IMG/VR virus record: IMGVR_UViG_3300028925_004935
Location: 1-20,787 of that record
DNA length: 20,787 nt
Reading direction: 5' to 3' (one strand)
Source of the DNA: a virus
Below the pieces are notes generated by a model, which was not told the DNA's origin, ran no database searches, and saw only the letters and a program-made list of their open reading frames with translations. This document shows, in pieces, positions 1-7,689 of this stretch (its first letter is position 1; each line of letters begins with the position of its first letter). The translations under genes were made by a program, and so were the position numbers.

Positions 1-1413
1 TGAAGCGTCCCCATTAGTGTTACTTAAATACAAAACGTCTCCAACTGCTCCAGGGTCATGGTCTAAAGTAACCATACCTCTTAAAAGCATTCCATTAGTA
101 TCAGAAGCCGCACCTAAAGCCACACCAAGTAAACCATCAGATGTCGCCACTGCGTTAGCGTTTGCCACTTCCCACGTGCCGTCAGATTTGTAGTGGTATA
201 TAGTCCCAACTGTCATCGATGTTGTGCCACCAAAATACACTACATCCCCTTCGTATGTTCCGTCTGTGTTTCCTGTAACAGTGAATCTGCGGTTAAGATT
301 AAAATTACTGTCAGTGTCTATTTTTGCGGCTATTGCATTGTTTTGACCAAATAGTAAATTATGGTCTCCAGTTGAATTAATAACAAAATCACCATCTGCT
401 GAACCGCTCATTAAATTGTCAGCAGCATCAGACACTCCAATATCAACAGTATTTTCGTCGTTTCTAAGTCTTAAATTAGGTGTTATCTCAGCATTAGCCC
501 CAATGATTAAACGATCTAATCCAAAAGTTAAATTAGCTTCAGATGTTAAAGCCCCCGTCCCGTTACCTGTTAATATTTCATTAGTACCAACGGTTGTTAA
601 CCCTGTTCCACCTTTAGCTACGGTTACCGTATCAGATAAAGTAGAACCTGCTGCTGTAACAGTTATTGCAGCAGAGCCGTCGAAGTCCACCCCGTTAATT
701 GCTCTTGGCGTAGTAAGAGTTGCTGCACTTCCTGTTGTGTCTTGATTTAAAGTTTCTACAGCTAAAACTAAAGTTCCATCTCCTACCGTGGCCGCAAGGC
801 CTGCACCCGCTAGGTTAGCCCCCGTAACTACCGCAGGTGTTGCCCCACCCACGATGACGTTTCCGCTCGCAGAAAGATCCACGGCGGATATAGCGGCTGT
901 CCCATTGCCAAACAGCACCCCGTTGTCCGTTAAAGAGCTAACGCTTGTCCCACCGTTCTGCACAGCTAAATTGTCTATCAAATTTAATTCTGTTGCGGAA
1001 ATAGTGCCCCCTACATCTAAATCTTCAGCAACCTGTAGGTCCTTAAATGCTAGTAAGTCATCGTTTTGTATAATAGCCCCAACGGTAGCATTTACATAAA
1101 CAAAATCAGATCCTCCATCCGTTGTAGATACCGATAAATTTTTTACCGCTAAGGTTATAGCTGCCTTCTCCCCAAAGTTAATTTCATTTACAAACTGCAC
1201 GAAAAATTCTTTAATAAAACCCGCAGTAGTAGCAATAATGAATCTTGTGCTAATGGTATCGTTTGGACCTCTAAAATAAAAACTAGCAGTACCATCCGCT
1301 TCACATTGTAACCCTCGTAGATACCTGATAGGGTAGTACATAGCCCCATCAGACTCTCCTGCGGCGGTGTCTGTATTTAAGAACAAAAATTTATCGTCTG
1401 GAGATAAAGCCAT
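1..1413 (-). CDS. Phage fiber-like structural protein, 3' end cut by window
   Basis: An open frame of 471 codons starts at the ATG at 1413 and runs off the left edge without a stop, so the C-terminus is missing. Residues 1-110 (KFLFL near residue 8, then ADGTASFYF and a helix ending NEINFGEKAAITLA) resemble the two stand-alone ~100-residue proteins upstream. Residues 130-300 hold GGTSVSS, AKGGTGLTT and repeated GNGTxA segments, a style common in phage tail and side fibers. Residues 380-471 form a Gly-rich beta module (YEGDVVYFGG, GLLGVALG, GMLLRGMV). The likely role is a receptor-binding or appendage fiber. It starts one base after the TAG stop of the preceding gene, which suggests translational coupling. 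Family membership is by pattern only; the phage-structural call is fairly firm, the precise fiber role less so. Confidence 0.72.
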   Translation of the reverse strand, partial: MALSPDDKFLFLNTDTAAGESDGAMYYPIRYLRGLQCEADGTASFYFRGPNDTISTRFIIATTAGFIKEFFVQFVNEINFGEKAAITLAVKNLSVSTTDGGSDFVYVNATVGAIIQNDDLLAFKDLQVAEDLDVGGTISATELNLIDNLAVQNGGTSVSSLTDNGVLFGNGTAAISAVDLSASGNVIVGGATPAVVTGANLAGAGLAATVGDGTLVLAVETLNQDTTGSAATLTTPRAINGVDFDGSAAITVTAAGSTLSDTVTVAKGGTGLTTVGTNEILTGNGTGALTSEANLTFGLDRLIIGANAEITPNLRLRNDENTVDIGVSDAADNLMSGSADGDFVINSTGDHNLLFGQNNAIAAKIDTDSNFNLNRRFTVTGNTDGTYEGDVVYFGGTTSMTVGTIYHYKSDGTWEVANANAVATSDGLLGVALGAASDTNGMLLRGMVTLDHDPGAVGDVLYLSNTNGDAS

Positions 1414-1414
1414 A

Positions 1415-1723
1415 CTATGTTAATGAGTTTGTTACGGCGGTTATATCGCCATGAAGAAAAATTGAGTTTATCTCATCTGCTATTACAATCATAGCATCTT
1501 CCCCAAACGCTATCTCCTCAGTAATAGCGGCCATAATGATCGCCCCTGAGTCCGTCGTTATAGTTAAGGGTATCATTGTTGACCCCCCTAAGGTTCCACT
1601 TAGGCTTTTAAAATGCATCTCAAGGCTGTCCCCGTCGGCATCTATCTCCATGAGCACAAGGTCGTCCGCAAGAAGCATTTCCACGTCGGCGGTGCTGTTA
1701 GCAAAGAATAAGAATTTCTTCAT
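1415..1723 (-). CDS. Small phage protein, paralog of the 2480-2779 product
   Basis: 102 residues if translation starts at MKKFLFF. An in-frame Met six codons upstream (1741) would place the start inside the preceding terminator stem region, so I prefer 1723. The pattern is KFLFF at the N-terminus, then MEIDADGDSLEMHF, a TTDSGAIIMAAITEEI helix and DAMIVIADEINSIFLHG. The product at 2480-2779 follows the same order (RFLYF, MEIADADTIELYY, helix, FIVVSDVVNGISLGHG), and the first 110 residues of the fiber gene look like a third copy. I know no function. Its position beside capsid and fiber genes suggests a virion component, perhaps a decoration or adaptor. The leader holds a TATATTTG motif and lies directly behind a terminator, so the gene may have its own promoter. 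Confidence 0.75.
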   Translation of the reverse strand: MKKFLFFANSTADVEMLLADDLVLMEIDADGDSLEMHFKSLSGTLGGSTMIPLTITTDSGAIIMAAITEEIAFGEDAMIVIADEINSIFLHGDITAVTNSLT

Positions 1724-1726
1724 ATA

Positions 1727-1735
1727 GCAAATATA
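1727..1735 (-). promoter_or_regulatory. TATATTTGC motif, possible -7 promoter element
   Basis: The minus strand reads TATATTTGC just after the terminator and 4 bases before the ATG at 1723. TAnnTTTG is the known -7 consensus of Bacteroidota sigma factors. The same nine bases occur in the leaders of the portal and of the first tandem paralog. No clear TTG -33 element is seen at the expected distance, and a start site so near the ATG would give an almost leaderless message, so this is tentative. Confidence 0.3.
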
Positions 1736-1742
1736 CGACAAA

Positions 1743-1766
1743 GAAAAAGGCCCCGAAGGGCCTTTC
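1743..1766 (-). terminator. Intrinsic terminator after the 1788-2387 gene
   Basis: On the minus strand AAAGGCCC, a TTCG tetraloop and GGGCCTTT form a perfect 8-bp stem, followed by a T-rich tail (TTCTTTG). It lies about 20 bases after the stop codon at 1788. The GC-rich stem with a UUCG loop stands out against the AT-rich surroundings. Confidence 0.85.
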
Positions 1767-1787
1767 TCGTAGTAGTGTAAGTAGTTA

Positions 1788-2387
1788 TTACGCTATAGTA
1801 ATAGCGCCTGTTACTCCCGTTCCCTTAGATACAGGTCTAAATTGAACTAACCACTGACCGTCTTTTGGACAGTAGAAGTGAATTATTGTACCTGGTCCAA
1901 AGATATTAGTTGCAGCAACAGCTGGCGTGTATATAATATCCACGGTTGTTGGAGCTAAAGCAGTTCCCGCCGTTTCTAGTTGTCTACCTGCAAGCGTTGC
2001 TCCTGTGCCGTTTAGTGAAAGTGTTTGTTTTGCAAACACATTATCAGTAGACCCTACTGCACCTACACATTTAATTGGCAAGGCACCAGTAGTGTCGTCA
2101 ACTTCACCTGTAATATCTAAGACCATGTGTGATCCTCGTGTTGCTGGAGGAAGATAACACAATGTACCAGGAGCACTGTTAGTCCCCGCAAAGGTATTAA
2201 TAGCACCATTAATAAGCGTACAATCTAAGATCTCCGCAGCGGTAGCTGTGGCTAAACCTAAGACAGCTTCAGCGTCTGTGATATCAACACCTTGAGCAAC
2301 AAGGTTGCCTTGATAGCCGCTTAAATAGTCCAAGTAATTACATGTAATTTCCCCGACTTCCAGCCTTTTTAGAATTAATTCATTCAT
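1788..2387 (-). CDS. Unknown phage structural protein, 199 residues
   Basis: I do not recognise the family. The N-terminal part (MNELILKRLEVGEITCNYLDYLSG) looks helical. The rest is rich in Ala, Thr and Gly with alternating hydrophobic beta segments (MVLDITGEV, TVDIIYTPAV, IIHFYCPKDGQWLVQF). There is no signal peptide or membrane segment. It is the next gene but one after the capsid gene and is enclosed by two intrinsic terminators (2438-2462 and 1743-1766). That makes it a separate short unit, as expected for an abundantly made virion protein such as a head decoration protein. The leader before the ATG is A-rich (AAAAAACAAAAATTAGAAAAT) without a Shine-Dalgarno site, as is usual in Bacteroidota. 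Confidence 0.78.
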   Translation of the reverse strand: MNELILKRLEVGEITCNYLDYLSGYQGNLVAQGVDITDAEAVLGLATATAAEILDCTLINGAINTFAGTNSAPGTLCYLPPATRGSHMVLDITGEVDDTTGALPIKCVGAVGSTDNVFAKQTLSLNGTGATLAGRQLETAGTALAPTTVDIIYTPAVAATNIFGPGTIIHFYCPKDGQWLVQFRPVSKGTGVTGAITIA

Positions 2388-2437
2388 ATTTTCTAATTTT
2401 TGTTTTTTTGTTTGTTAAAAAGTTAAGTTGTAAAAGT

Positions 2438-2462
2438 GAGGGGAAGACTTTTTCCTCCCCTC
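2438..2462 (-). terminator. Intrinsic terminator after the 2480-2779 gene
   Basis: On the minus strand GAGGGGAGG and CTTCCCCTC pair as a 9-bp stem with one G-T wobble around a 7-base A-rich loop, then ACTTTTAC. The T tail is weak, so termination may be partial and allow read-through into the next gene. It begins 17 bases after the stop at 2480. Confidence 0.7.
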
Positions 2463-2479
2463 CTTTCACGTCTCAGTTG

Positions 2480-2779
2480 TTAAAGAGCTATAGTTGTTAC
2501 AGTAAGACCGTGACCTAATGAAATACCATTAACCACATCAGACACCACAATAAATGGCTCTGTTGCATGATTCATAGCATCTACAATAGTTTTCATTGCC
2601 TCTTTTGAGGACCCTGACGTACAATCTATAGTGATCTTACCAGCGTTATCAATAGCGCCCATACCCTCGTAGTAAAGCTCAATAGTGTCAGCGTCAGCTA
2701 TTTCCATTCCTGAAACATCAGAAACTGGAACACAAGCCGAGTCTGTAGCAGTGAGCGCGAAGTATAAAAATCTGTTCAT
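2480..2779 (-). CDS. Small phage protein, paralog of the 1415-1723 product
   Basis: 99 residues, directly downstream of the capsid gene (25-base gap). It begins MNRFLYFALTATDSA, continues with MEIADADTIELYYEG, a helix (SKEAMKTIVDAMNHA) and ends FIVVSDVVNGISLGHGLTVTT. The order and spacing of these segments match the 102-residue product at 1415-1723 and the N-terminus of the fiber protein. The function is unknown. The gene is followed by a strong hairpin, so capsid plus this protein may end one transcript segment. Its leader (TTTAAAAAAAAGAAAAT before ATG) is A-rich. A virion accessory or head-decoration role is inference from position only. Confidence 0.77.
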   Translation of the reverse strand: MNRFLYFALTATDSACVPVSDVSGMEIADADTIELYYEGMGAIDNAGKITIDCTSGSSKEAMKTIVDAMNHATEPFIVVSDVVNGISLGHGLTVTTIAL

Positions 2780-2804
2780 ATTTTCTTTTTTTTAAAGTTA
2801 TTTA

Positions 2805-4223
2805 TTATCCTTTGATCATTACGTGCTGGTTAGCAGCGCGAGTACAAAGAGCGATCTCAGAGCGATAGTGGAAGACAGCGTTGTCTGTTCCTACATCTCC
2901 GTTGTTAGTGTGACCTAAGATGCTACCAGTTACCCAGTGCTCAAGTTCACGGTTGTACCCGTTAGCCTCCTTATAAGACATAGATAAAGCTGGTGCCTTC
3001 ATTCCGCTACGTGCGTCTGTAACCTGCGATAAAGGAATCATAGCCCCCTGTACGTAGTTAGATGCGCCTAGAAGAGTTGGGTCGTTCAATAGCTTCCAAT
3101 CGTGCTTGTGGAAAGTATATCCTCCACGAGTGAAAGATTTAAACCCAAGCTGTACAGCCATGTTTGCGTCATTGTTAAATGCTCCAAACTGTCCTGGTAA
3201 ACCAGCACTAACTGCAGAAGAGATGCCTGATGCTAACATGTCGTCGATAGCTAGGTCTTGCTTTCTGTTCACGTACATAGCGTACTCAGAAGGTGCACCT
3301 TGCTTATCAAGCTCCATGATAATATCATCGAACTCAGAGAAAGAGTCTAATGGGTTCGCGTTAGCGTTGCTTACTTGAATTCCACGATCCTCAATAGCTG
3401 AGAAGTATCCTTCAGATCCAGCAAGATCGCTACCAAGAGCTAAGCCTCCAGTCCCATCATGCTGCTGCCCTAAAAGCATCATCATTTCACGACGATCCTC
3501 AAAACGAGCGCGAGCTTCTTGCTCACCCTTCATAAACCAGCGGTATTCTCCGCCACCTACGTTTACCCAACCGATATTCGTAGCCTGTGATCCATTAACC
3601 TCGTAACGATCTTTAACGATCATATATGGGTTAGTGCGCTTCACTGCGTTGAAGTCATCGAATGCTGTGGGTTGGTTTGTTCCCTGAGCGTACATGTTAC
3701 CAAGCTTAATAAACTCTCCACCTACTAGGTCGAGGTCAGCAGAAACATCTACTGACGATCCGTCAAGCTTAACAAGTACTGCTGTAACAGGAGTCCCTGT
3801 TGCAAATCCACCAGACTGCACGAGGAATCGTGTTCCAGTAGAGCTATCCATAACTACATCGTTCTTTTGAACGTTAGATGTGAAAGCGTCTGCTCCTGCA
3901 CCCATAGTAATAGAGGATCCGTCTGCGTCACCTGTGTCACCAATTACATATGTAAATGATTTGTGACGACGACCAGCCTCCCACCAGTTTACTTCGTCAG
4001 AAGATCCACCGCTGTTAATTGCGCCTGTAAGTTTAAGAAATCCAGTGATACCTTGATCGCCGTAAGTCTCGATGAGTTGAGGCATATGCTCATCTTTAGT
4101 TGTTTTTAATAGATCGCCTACAGTTGTGTATGCTTCAGGTGTAATTCTGAAGTTACCTGCAGCTCCGTCGATTGGAGGTAAGTTACCTGTACTCGCGGTT
4201 CTATCTGTTCCTAATGTTGCCAT
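2805..4223 (-). CDS. Probable major capsid protein
   Basis: 472 residues, the usual size for an HK97-fold capsid protein of tailed phages. It lies immediately after a Gln/Glu-rich scaffold-like gene (21-base gap), the typical scaffold-capsid order. The N-terminal region (residues 25-70) contains TPEAYTTVGDLLKTT and helices typical of an N-arm. The centre contains aromatic and basic segments (GEYRWFMKGEQEARARFEDRREMM) and the C-terminal third mixes beta strands with a loop region (FGAFNNDANMAVQLGF, YTFHKHDWKLLND). There is no transmembrane segment or signal peptide. Codon and amino-acid use is balanced and the gene is uninterrupted. The call rests on size and neighbours; I cannot confirm the fold without a structure or profile search. 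Confidence 0.75.
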   Translation of the reverse strand: MATLGTDRTASTGNLPPIDGAAGNFRITPEAYTTVGDLLKTTKDEHMPQLIETYGDQGITGFLKLTGAINSGGSSDEVNWWEAGRRHKSFTYVIGDTGDADGSSITMGAGADAFTSNVQKNDVVMDSSTGTRFLVQSGGFATGTPVTAVLVKLDGSSVDVSADLDLVGGEFIKLGNMYAQGTNQPTAFDDFNAVKRTNPYMIVKDRYEVNGSQATNIGWVNVGGGEYRWFMKGEQEARARFEDRREMMMLLGQQHDGTGGLALGSDLAGSEGYFSAIEDRGIQVSNANANPLDSFSEFDDIIMELDKQGAPSEYAMYVNRKQDLAIDDMLASGISSAVSAGLPGQFGAFNNDANMAVQLGFKSFTRGGYTFHKHDWKLLNDPTLLGASNYVQGAMIPLSQVTDARSGMKAPALSMSYKEANGYNRELEHWVTGSILGHTNNGDVGTDNAVFHYRSEIALCTRAANQHVMIKG

Positions 4224-4244
4224 TGTTTCTTAGTTTTTGTTATT

Positions 4245-5396
4245 TTAAATGTTAAAAGTCATCTTATTGGAGTTAGCCCCCATGATGTTCTTCACTTGCT
4301 CCGCTAATGAATTAGTGTTGTTTTGAGCAGCGTTTTGAGAAGGTGTGTTAGTAGAGACGTTAGCCGCCTTATTAACTAGCCCTCTCTGCCCATCTCCCAT
4401 ACCTTGACGATACGCCGAAGAGACGATGTTGTCGATATTATCGATGAGCGTTTGATGAGAATTAAAGGTATCGTAATCCCAATTTCCATTAGGGTCAACA
4501 TACCTGTCTAAATAATTCTCAGCATTCTGGTGGTTGTCGACTAGAGTCTTTCTGTAGTTCTCACCTACACCAAAATTAAAATTCTTACCATTCCCTAAAT
4601 CAAACTCTAAGCCTTCAAAACTAGATGTTTCTTTTTGCATATTTTGAGCCCAATCTTCAGTAAAGTAAGATTCTTGTTGTTCAGGTGTTTCCTTTTGCAT
4701 AGGAGCGGCGTAAGTATTGCGTATCTCTTCAATATTATTACGTGCATCCGTGGCATCGATCTTTAGCTGTAAAGCTGAGACCTGTAATTCACCTTCACTA
4801 AACTCATCAGGATTCGTCTTGTATTTAGAACTAACGAGAGTATTGATCTCATTGAAGTTTAGCTGTGGGTAATCTTGTGAATATTTAATCTTCACTGCCG
4901 TCATATCATCCATTTCAGATGGGTTTAACGACTGATACTTAAACCAATCTTCAGGACCGCGACCTGTATTTTGTACAAATTCCGCAATCTTTTGGATCCT
5001 CTCATCCATAGCGTTCTGTGGTTGACTAAAATCGTCAAATGATTTAACCTCGCGTCCAAGCCTTTCGCTTACGTAGTTAAACACTGCCGACTCTATGTCG
5101 TTGTCAGAATACTGCTGAGTTGTATTATCATTATCCGTCGTCGCCTGTTGTTCGATATTATCGTCAGTCGTCGCTTGATATTGAAATTCTTCTTGTTGTA
5201 CAGGTTCGTTAGTCTGTTCCTGTACTGGCTCTACCTGAGGTGGAGCTTCCTGCTCTGTTTGTTCCTGAACGGGTTCGGAAACAGGTTGAGACTCCTGTTG
5301 TGGAGCCTCTTGAGTAGGTTGTGCGTCTGCTTGCATTGATGCAGCAAGCTGTTCGGGAGTATCAAAGATCTCCACTTTTTCGAATTGTTCTTCCAT
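4245..5396 (-). CDS. Probable capsid scaffolding protein
   Basis: 383 residues, acidic and hydrophilic. Residues 20-95 are low-complexity Gln/Glu/Pro sequence with repeated PVQEQT and QATTD(D/N) units, consistent with a flexible tail. Residues 95-340 are mostly helical with many charged residues (NDIESAVFNYVSERLG, FTEDWAQNMQKETSSFEG). The C-terminus is Asn/Gln-rich and ends with a short helix (SLAEQVKNIMGANSNK) plus KMTFNI. Scaffolds of tailed phages share this make-up: acidic, helical and located just before the capsid gene, with the C-terminal helix binding capsid. No protease signature (Ser-His-Asp or U9/U35 type) was seen, so a head-maturation protease, if needed, must be elsewhere. Assignment is by composition and synteny. 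Confidence 0.65.
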   Translation of the reverse strand: MEEQFEKVEIFDTPEQLAASMQADAQPTQEAPQQESQPVSEPVQEQTEQEAPPQVEPVQEQTNEPVQQEEFQYQATTDDNIEQQATTDNDNTTQQYSDNDIESAVFNYVSERLGREVKSFDDFSQPQNAMDERIQKIAEFVQNTGRGPEDWFKYQSLNPSEMDDMTAVKIKYSQDYPQLNFNEINTLVSSKYKTNPDEFSEGELQVSALQLKIDATDARNNIEEIRNTYAAPMQKETPEQQESYFTEDWAQNMQKETSSFEGLEFDLGNGKNFNFGVGENYRKTLVDNHQNAENYLDRYVDPNGNWDYDTFNSHQTLIDNIDNIVSSAYRQGMGDGQRGLVNKAANVSTNTPSQNAAQNNTNSLAEQVKNIMGANSNKMTFNI

Positions 5397-5416
5397 TTTA
5401 TTAAATTAGTTTATTA

Positions 5417-6166
5417 TTAATATTCATATGCTATTACACCCACGTTTAAAGAGTTTATTGACTTAAAATCTCCAGTAATGGTTTGTCCGACCTTAATATC
5501 TATTGACGTATTTGGGTTTGAGTTTGTTTCAATCCCTGACCACGCTCCAGAAAATTTAACCACGTTCATAACTTCGTACATACCAGCATCAAGATCTATA
5601 TCTTGAGCTTCTAACGTGAGAGTTGCATCACCGATACTAGAAGAACTGACTAGAACCTCAAAAGTTAAAACATCTCCTACCTGTAAATCTGCCCCTACTG
5701 TATCTGTTGGGAGTATAGCTGTTATAGAACCGTCTGCACCTGTGTCAATCCCGTCAAATGCAGGCGGGGTTACACTAGCAGTGACATCAACACCTGCTCT
5801 GGTTACAGTTACTGTATTTGCAGCAACAGTCCCGTCACTTTGATTTGCTGTAAGTGTTCCTGTTGCACTTCTATATAATATTACATCATTCTCAATAAGC
5901 TTCCCCGACAACCTTCCTTCCCATCCAAAATCTCCATATTGAGCGTACCAACTTGCTCTTCTAGCTCCGTTTGCATAGGATCCCGTAATAGAGTTAACCA
6001 TCGGAGCTTTAACTGTAATATGATGGAAGGGACTGCTTGGATTTATGTGTTCCAAACAAGTAATTTCACGAAACCTTTTGCCTGCAGCTCTTTCAAAATC
6101 AGGCATCGCACTCCCAGTGGGGGGAATTATATAAATATTAGCATTTTTGCTTGTTGGACTAGGCAT
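5417..6166 (-). CDS. Unknown beta-rich phage protein, 249 residues
   Basis: The family is not recognised. Residues 1-90 are mixed (MPDFERAAGKRFREITCLEH, then SSPFHHITVKAPMVNSITG and WYAQYGDFGWEGRLSGKL). Residues 95-180 are a Thr/Ala/Val/Asp-rich beta segment (GTLTANQSDGTVAANTVTVT, DGIDTGADGSITAILPTDT) like linkers in virion proteins. Residues 180-249 form further strands ending NVGVIAYEY. There is no signal peptide or membrane span. Its ATG overlaps the preceding stop by one base (TAATG), so it is translationally coupled to the 116-residue gene before it. It sits just before the scaffold and capsid genes, so a head or tail structural role is likely but unproven. Confidence 0.75.
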   Translation of the reverse strand: MPSPTSKNANIYIIPPTGSAMPDFERAAGKRFREITCLEHINPSSPFHHITVKAPMVNSITGSYANGARRASWYAQYGDFGWEGRLSGKLIENDVILYRSATGTLTANQSDGTVAANTVTVTRAGVDVTASVTPPAFDGIDTGADGSITAILPTDTVGADLQVGDVLTFEVLVSSSSIGDATLTLEAQDIDLDAGMYEVMNVVKFSGAWSGIETNSNPNTSIDIKVGQTITGDFKSINSLNVGVIAYEY

Positions 6167-6516
6167 TATTTGTATGCTATTGAAATATCATCGCCTGAAG
6201 AAGCAATCTCCGTAAATCTTCCGTATATAGTAACCCCAGCAGGGATAGTAATAGCAACCCCTGTTGTGCCTAAAGCTTCATAAAAACCAAGTGCATCTGT
6301 AGTTGCAGTATGAGCAACACCTGTATCTGGGTCAATATGACCAGTACCATCAGCGCCACTTGCTAGGTATACAAATATACCACTACCCTTAACCGTTAAA
6401 ACAGCATCTGCTAAAACCGTAATGGTATGAAAAAAATCACCCCCAGTAAGGGTCGCGGTTACAGCCCCCACAATATGGTGAGGATTTTTACCTATAAGGT
6501 TGCTTGGATGTGCCAT
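6166..6516 (-). CDS. Unknown small beta-rich phage protein, 116 residues
   Basis: Starts MAHPSNLIGKNPHHIVGAVT and continues as short beta strands (DFFHTITVLADAVLTVKGSG, ITIPAGVTIYGRFTEI), ending ISIAYK. The IPAGVTIYGRF segment resembles the solvent-exposed turns of small phage head or tail decoration proteins, but I cannot name a family. There is no export signal. It is coupled to the following 249-residue gene by a one-base TAATG overlap and lies 13 bases after the last of four tandem paralogs, with which it shares a general beta-rich style but no convincing alignment. Confidence 0.72.
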   Translation of the reverse strand: MAHPSNLIGKNPHHIVGAVTATLTGGDFFHTITVLADAVLTVKGSGIFVYLASGADGTGHIDPDTGVAHTATTDALGFYEALGTTGVAITIPAGVTIYGRFTEIASSGDDISIAYK

Positions 6517-6529
6517 GTCTTTATTTTAT

Positions 6530-6937
6530 TTAGCTTCCACCGTATGGTGCAGCTGAGTTATCGTTTCCGAATACCCCGTACTCGATTAATGTGTCTATTA
6601 CAGTCCCATACACTTCGTACTTCTTGTCTACAGCAACAGGAATGAAAGCAAACTCTCCCCCGCCTACTTTAGCTACTAACCCAGTATCTGTGTCGTTATG
6701 TATGTATACGTAATTCTCTAGTTGAGAATCTAAATTCTTTATGTATAGGTACGCTCTGTCGCTACACTGATTAACTATATATATAGCTAGATCGTCACTA
6801 TCGGCTGCTGTACCTTTTACTTTTGCTCTAATAAGGCTTCCTGAGTCTAATATTAAAGATGTAGCTACAGAGATATTTAACGAGCTTGAGAGCAAGTCCG
6901 TACTACTTAATGATAAGCCTACTCTAAGATTTCCCAT
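6530..6937 (-). CDS. Tandem paralog 4, beta-rich phage protein (divergent)
   Basis: 135 residues. The N-terminal LSLSSTDLLSSSLNIS corresponds to LSSADVTGHSFNM in the 7689-8099 product. Its middle YLYIKNLDSQLENYVYI matches KVYIRNTSIGNSDYILVEL. GGGEFAFIPVAVDKKYEV matches YPGDWMFIPYAGTLDIQV, and LIEYGVFGN matches SIEYGVFSQ. It is the most divergent of the four and lacks the GRLYPGDW signature. It begins with a one-base TAATG overlap with paralog 3 and has no signal peptide. The function is unknown; a virion-surface or decoration protein is a reasonable guess because the array precedes the scaffold and capsid genes. Confidence 0.77.
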   Translation of the reverse strand: MGNLRVGLSLSSTDLLSSSLNISVATSLILDSGSLIRAKVKGTAADSDDLAIYIVNQCSDRAYLYIKNLDSQLENYVYIHNDTDTGLVAKVGGGEFAFIPVAVDKKYEVYGTVIDTLIEYGVFGNDNSAAPYGGS

Positions 6938-7689
6938 TATTGGTGTATTAACATGTTTTCTATTGACATCTCAGTGTGAACGCTTGGTTTAATCCATACA
7001 TCTGATAAAGACTTTGTACCTAAAGCTGCAGATGAAACTACTGATGTTGCGTCACTACCTCCTGTTTGTACAATTACGATATCCGCCGTAACTGTTACAA
7101 CCGTACCTGTATCTATAGAGCCTCTAGCTATAAACGTTACCGCTGCACCAGATCTTGAAGTTACCCAATTAGGGAACTGAGCCGCATCTACTTGAGCTGC
7201 AATATCAGCTACAGTAGTATTAGCAGCTGAAATTAACACCCCATCAAACTCCCAGGTTTCTCCAGCTACCCAAGTGCCACCTATAGTAGCTATAAAGGTT
7301 TCTTTTGTTCCGCCAGTTGCATTCCAAGGGAAAAACGCGAAATCTCCTGCGTATATCCTACCAATTTCTGTTACACCTCCACCATCTGTTCCGCCGTTTC
7401 CAGTTAGATAAATTGTAAAATACTCAGAAGCTATAGTAGATAGGTTTCTTAAATATACTTTATTTGCCCCGTCTGCAGTATAGTCATCTCCACGGAATAA
7501 AATCGTACTATCAATAACTCCAGCGCTTGCATAAGTTGTTGTTTTTATCGCCAAACCTGTAGTTTGAGATAACCCAAGCTTAGAGGCTGCTTTTGTTAGA
7601 GTAGTAGACGCACTGATATTAGTAGGGCTACTGGTTAGGTTTGCACTAGATAAAGAAAAGCTTGCCGTTGTCGTTGCTGTTCTTGCCAT
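6937..7689 (-). CDS. Tandem paralog 3 with a ~100-residue inserted module
   Basis: 250 residues, nearly twice its siblings. Residues 1-125 follow the family: FSLSSANLTSSPTNIS, TLTKAASKLGLSQTTG, KVYLRNLSTIASEYFTIYL and GRIYAGDFAFFPWN. Residues ~135-230 are extra: GETWEFDGVLISAANTTVAD, IAAQVDAAQFPNWVTSRSG, then VTFIARGSIDTGTVVTVTAD. That is the pattern of a small beta-alpha-beta repeat (measured value, helix of variable Ala residues, then strand) seen in many phage tail and structural proteins. The family end then returns as TEMSIENMLIHQ, against NVSIEYGVFSQ in paralog 2. The gene overlaps both neighbours by one base. The insertion is in frame and intact, so it looks like a domain gain rather than damage. 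Function unknown. Confidence 0.77.
   Translation of the reverse strand: MARTATTTASFSLSSANLTSSPTNISASTTLTKAASKLGLSQTTGLAIKTTTYASAGVIDSTILFRGDDYTADGANKVYLRNLSTIASEYFTIYLTGNGGTDGGGVTEIGRIYAGDFAFFPWNATGGTKETFIATIGGTWVAGETWEFDGVLISAANTTVADIAAQVDAAQFPNWVTSRSGAAVTFIARGSIDTGTVVTVTADIVIVQTGGSDATSVVSSAALGTKSLSDVWIKPSVHTEMSIENMLIHQ

Noticed and set aside
416-1099. Plus-strand open frames over the fiber gene
   Set aside because: They are antisense to a continuous 471-codon minus-strand frame with recognisable fiber repeats; their Val/Pro/Ala composition is typical of shadows of Thr/Gly/Asn-rich sequence.
5148-5339. Plus-strand Leu/Phe-rich frame
   Set aside because: Antisense shadow of the Gln/Glu-rich N-terminus of the scaffold-like protein (CAA/GAA codons read as TTG/TTC).
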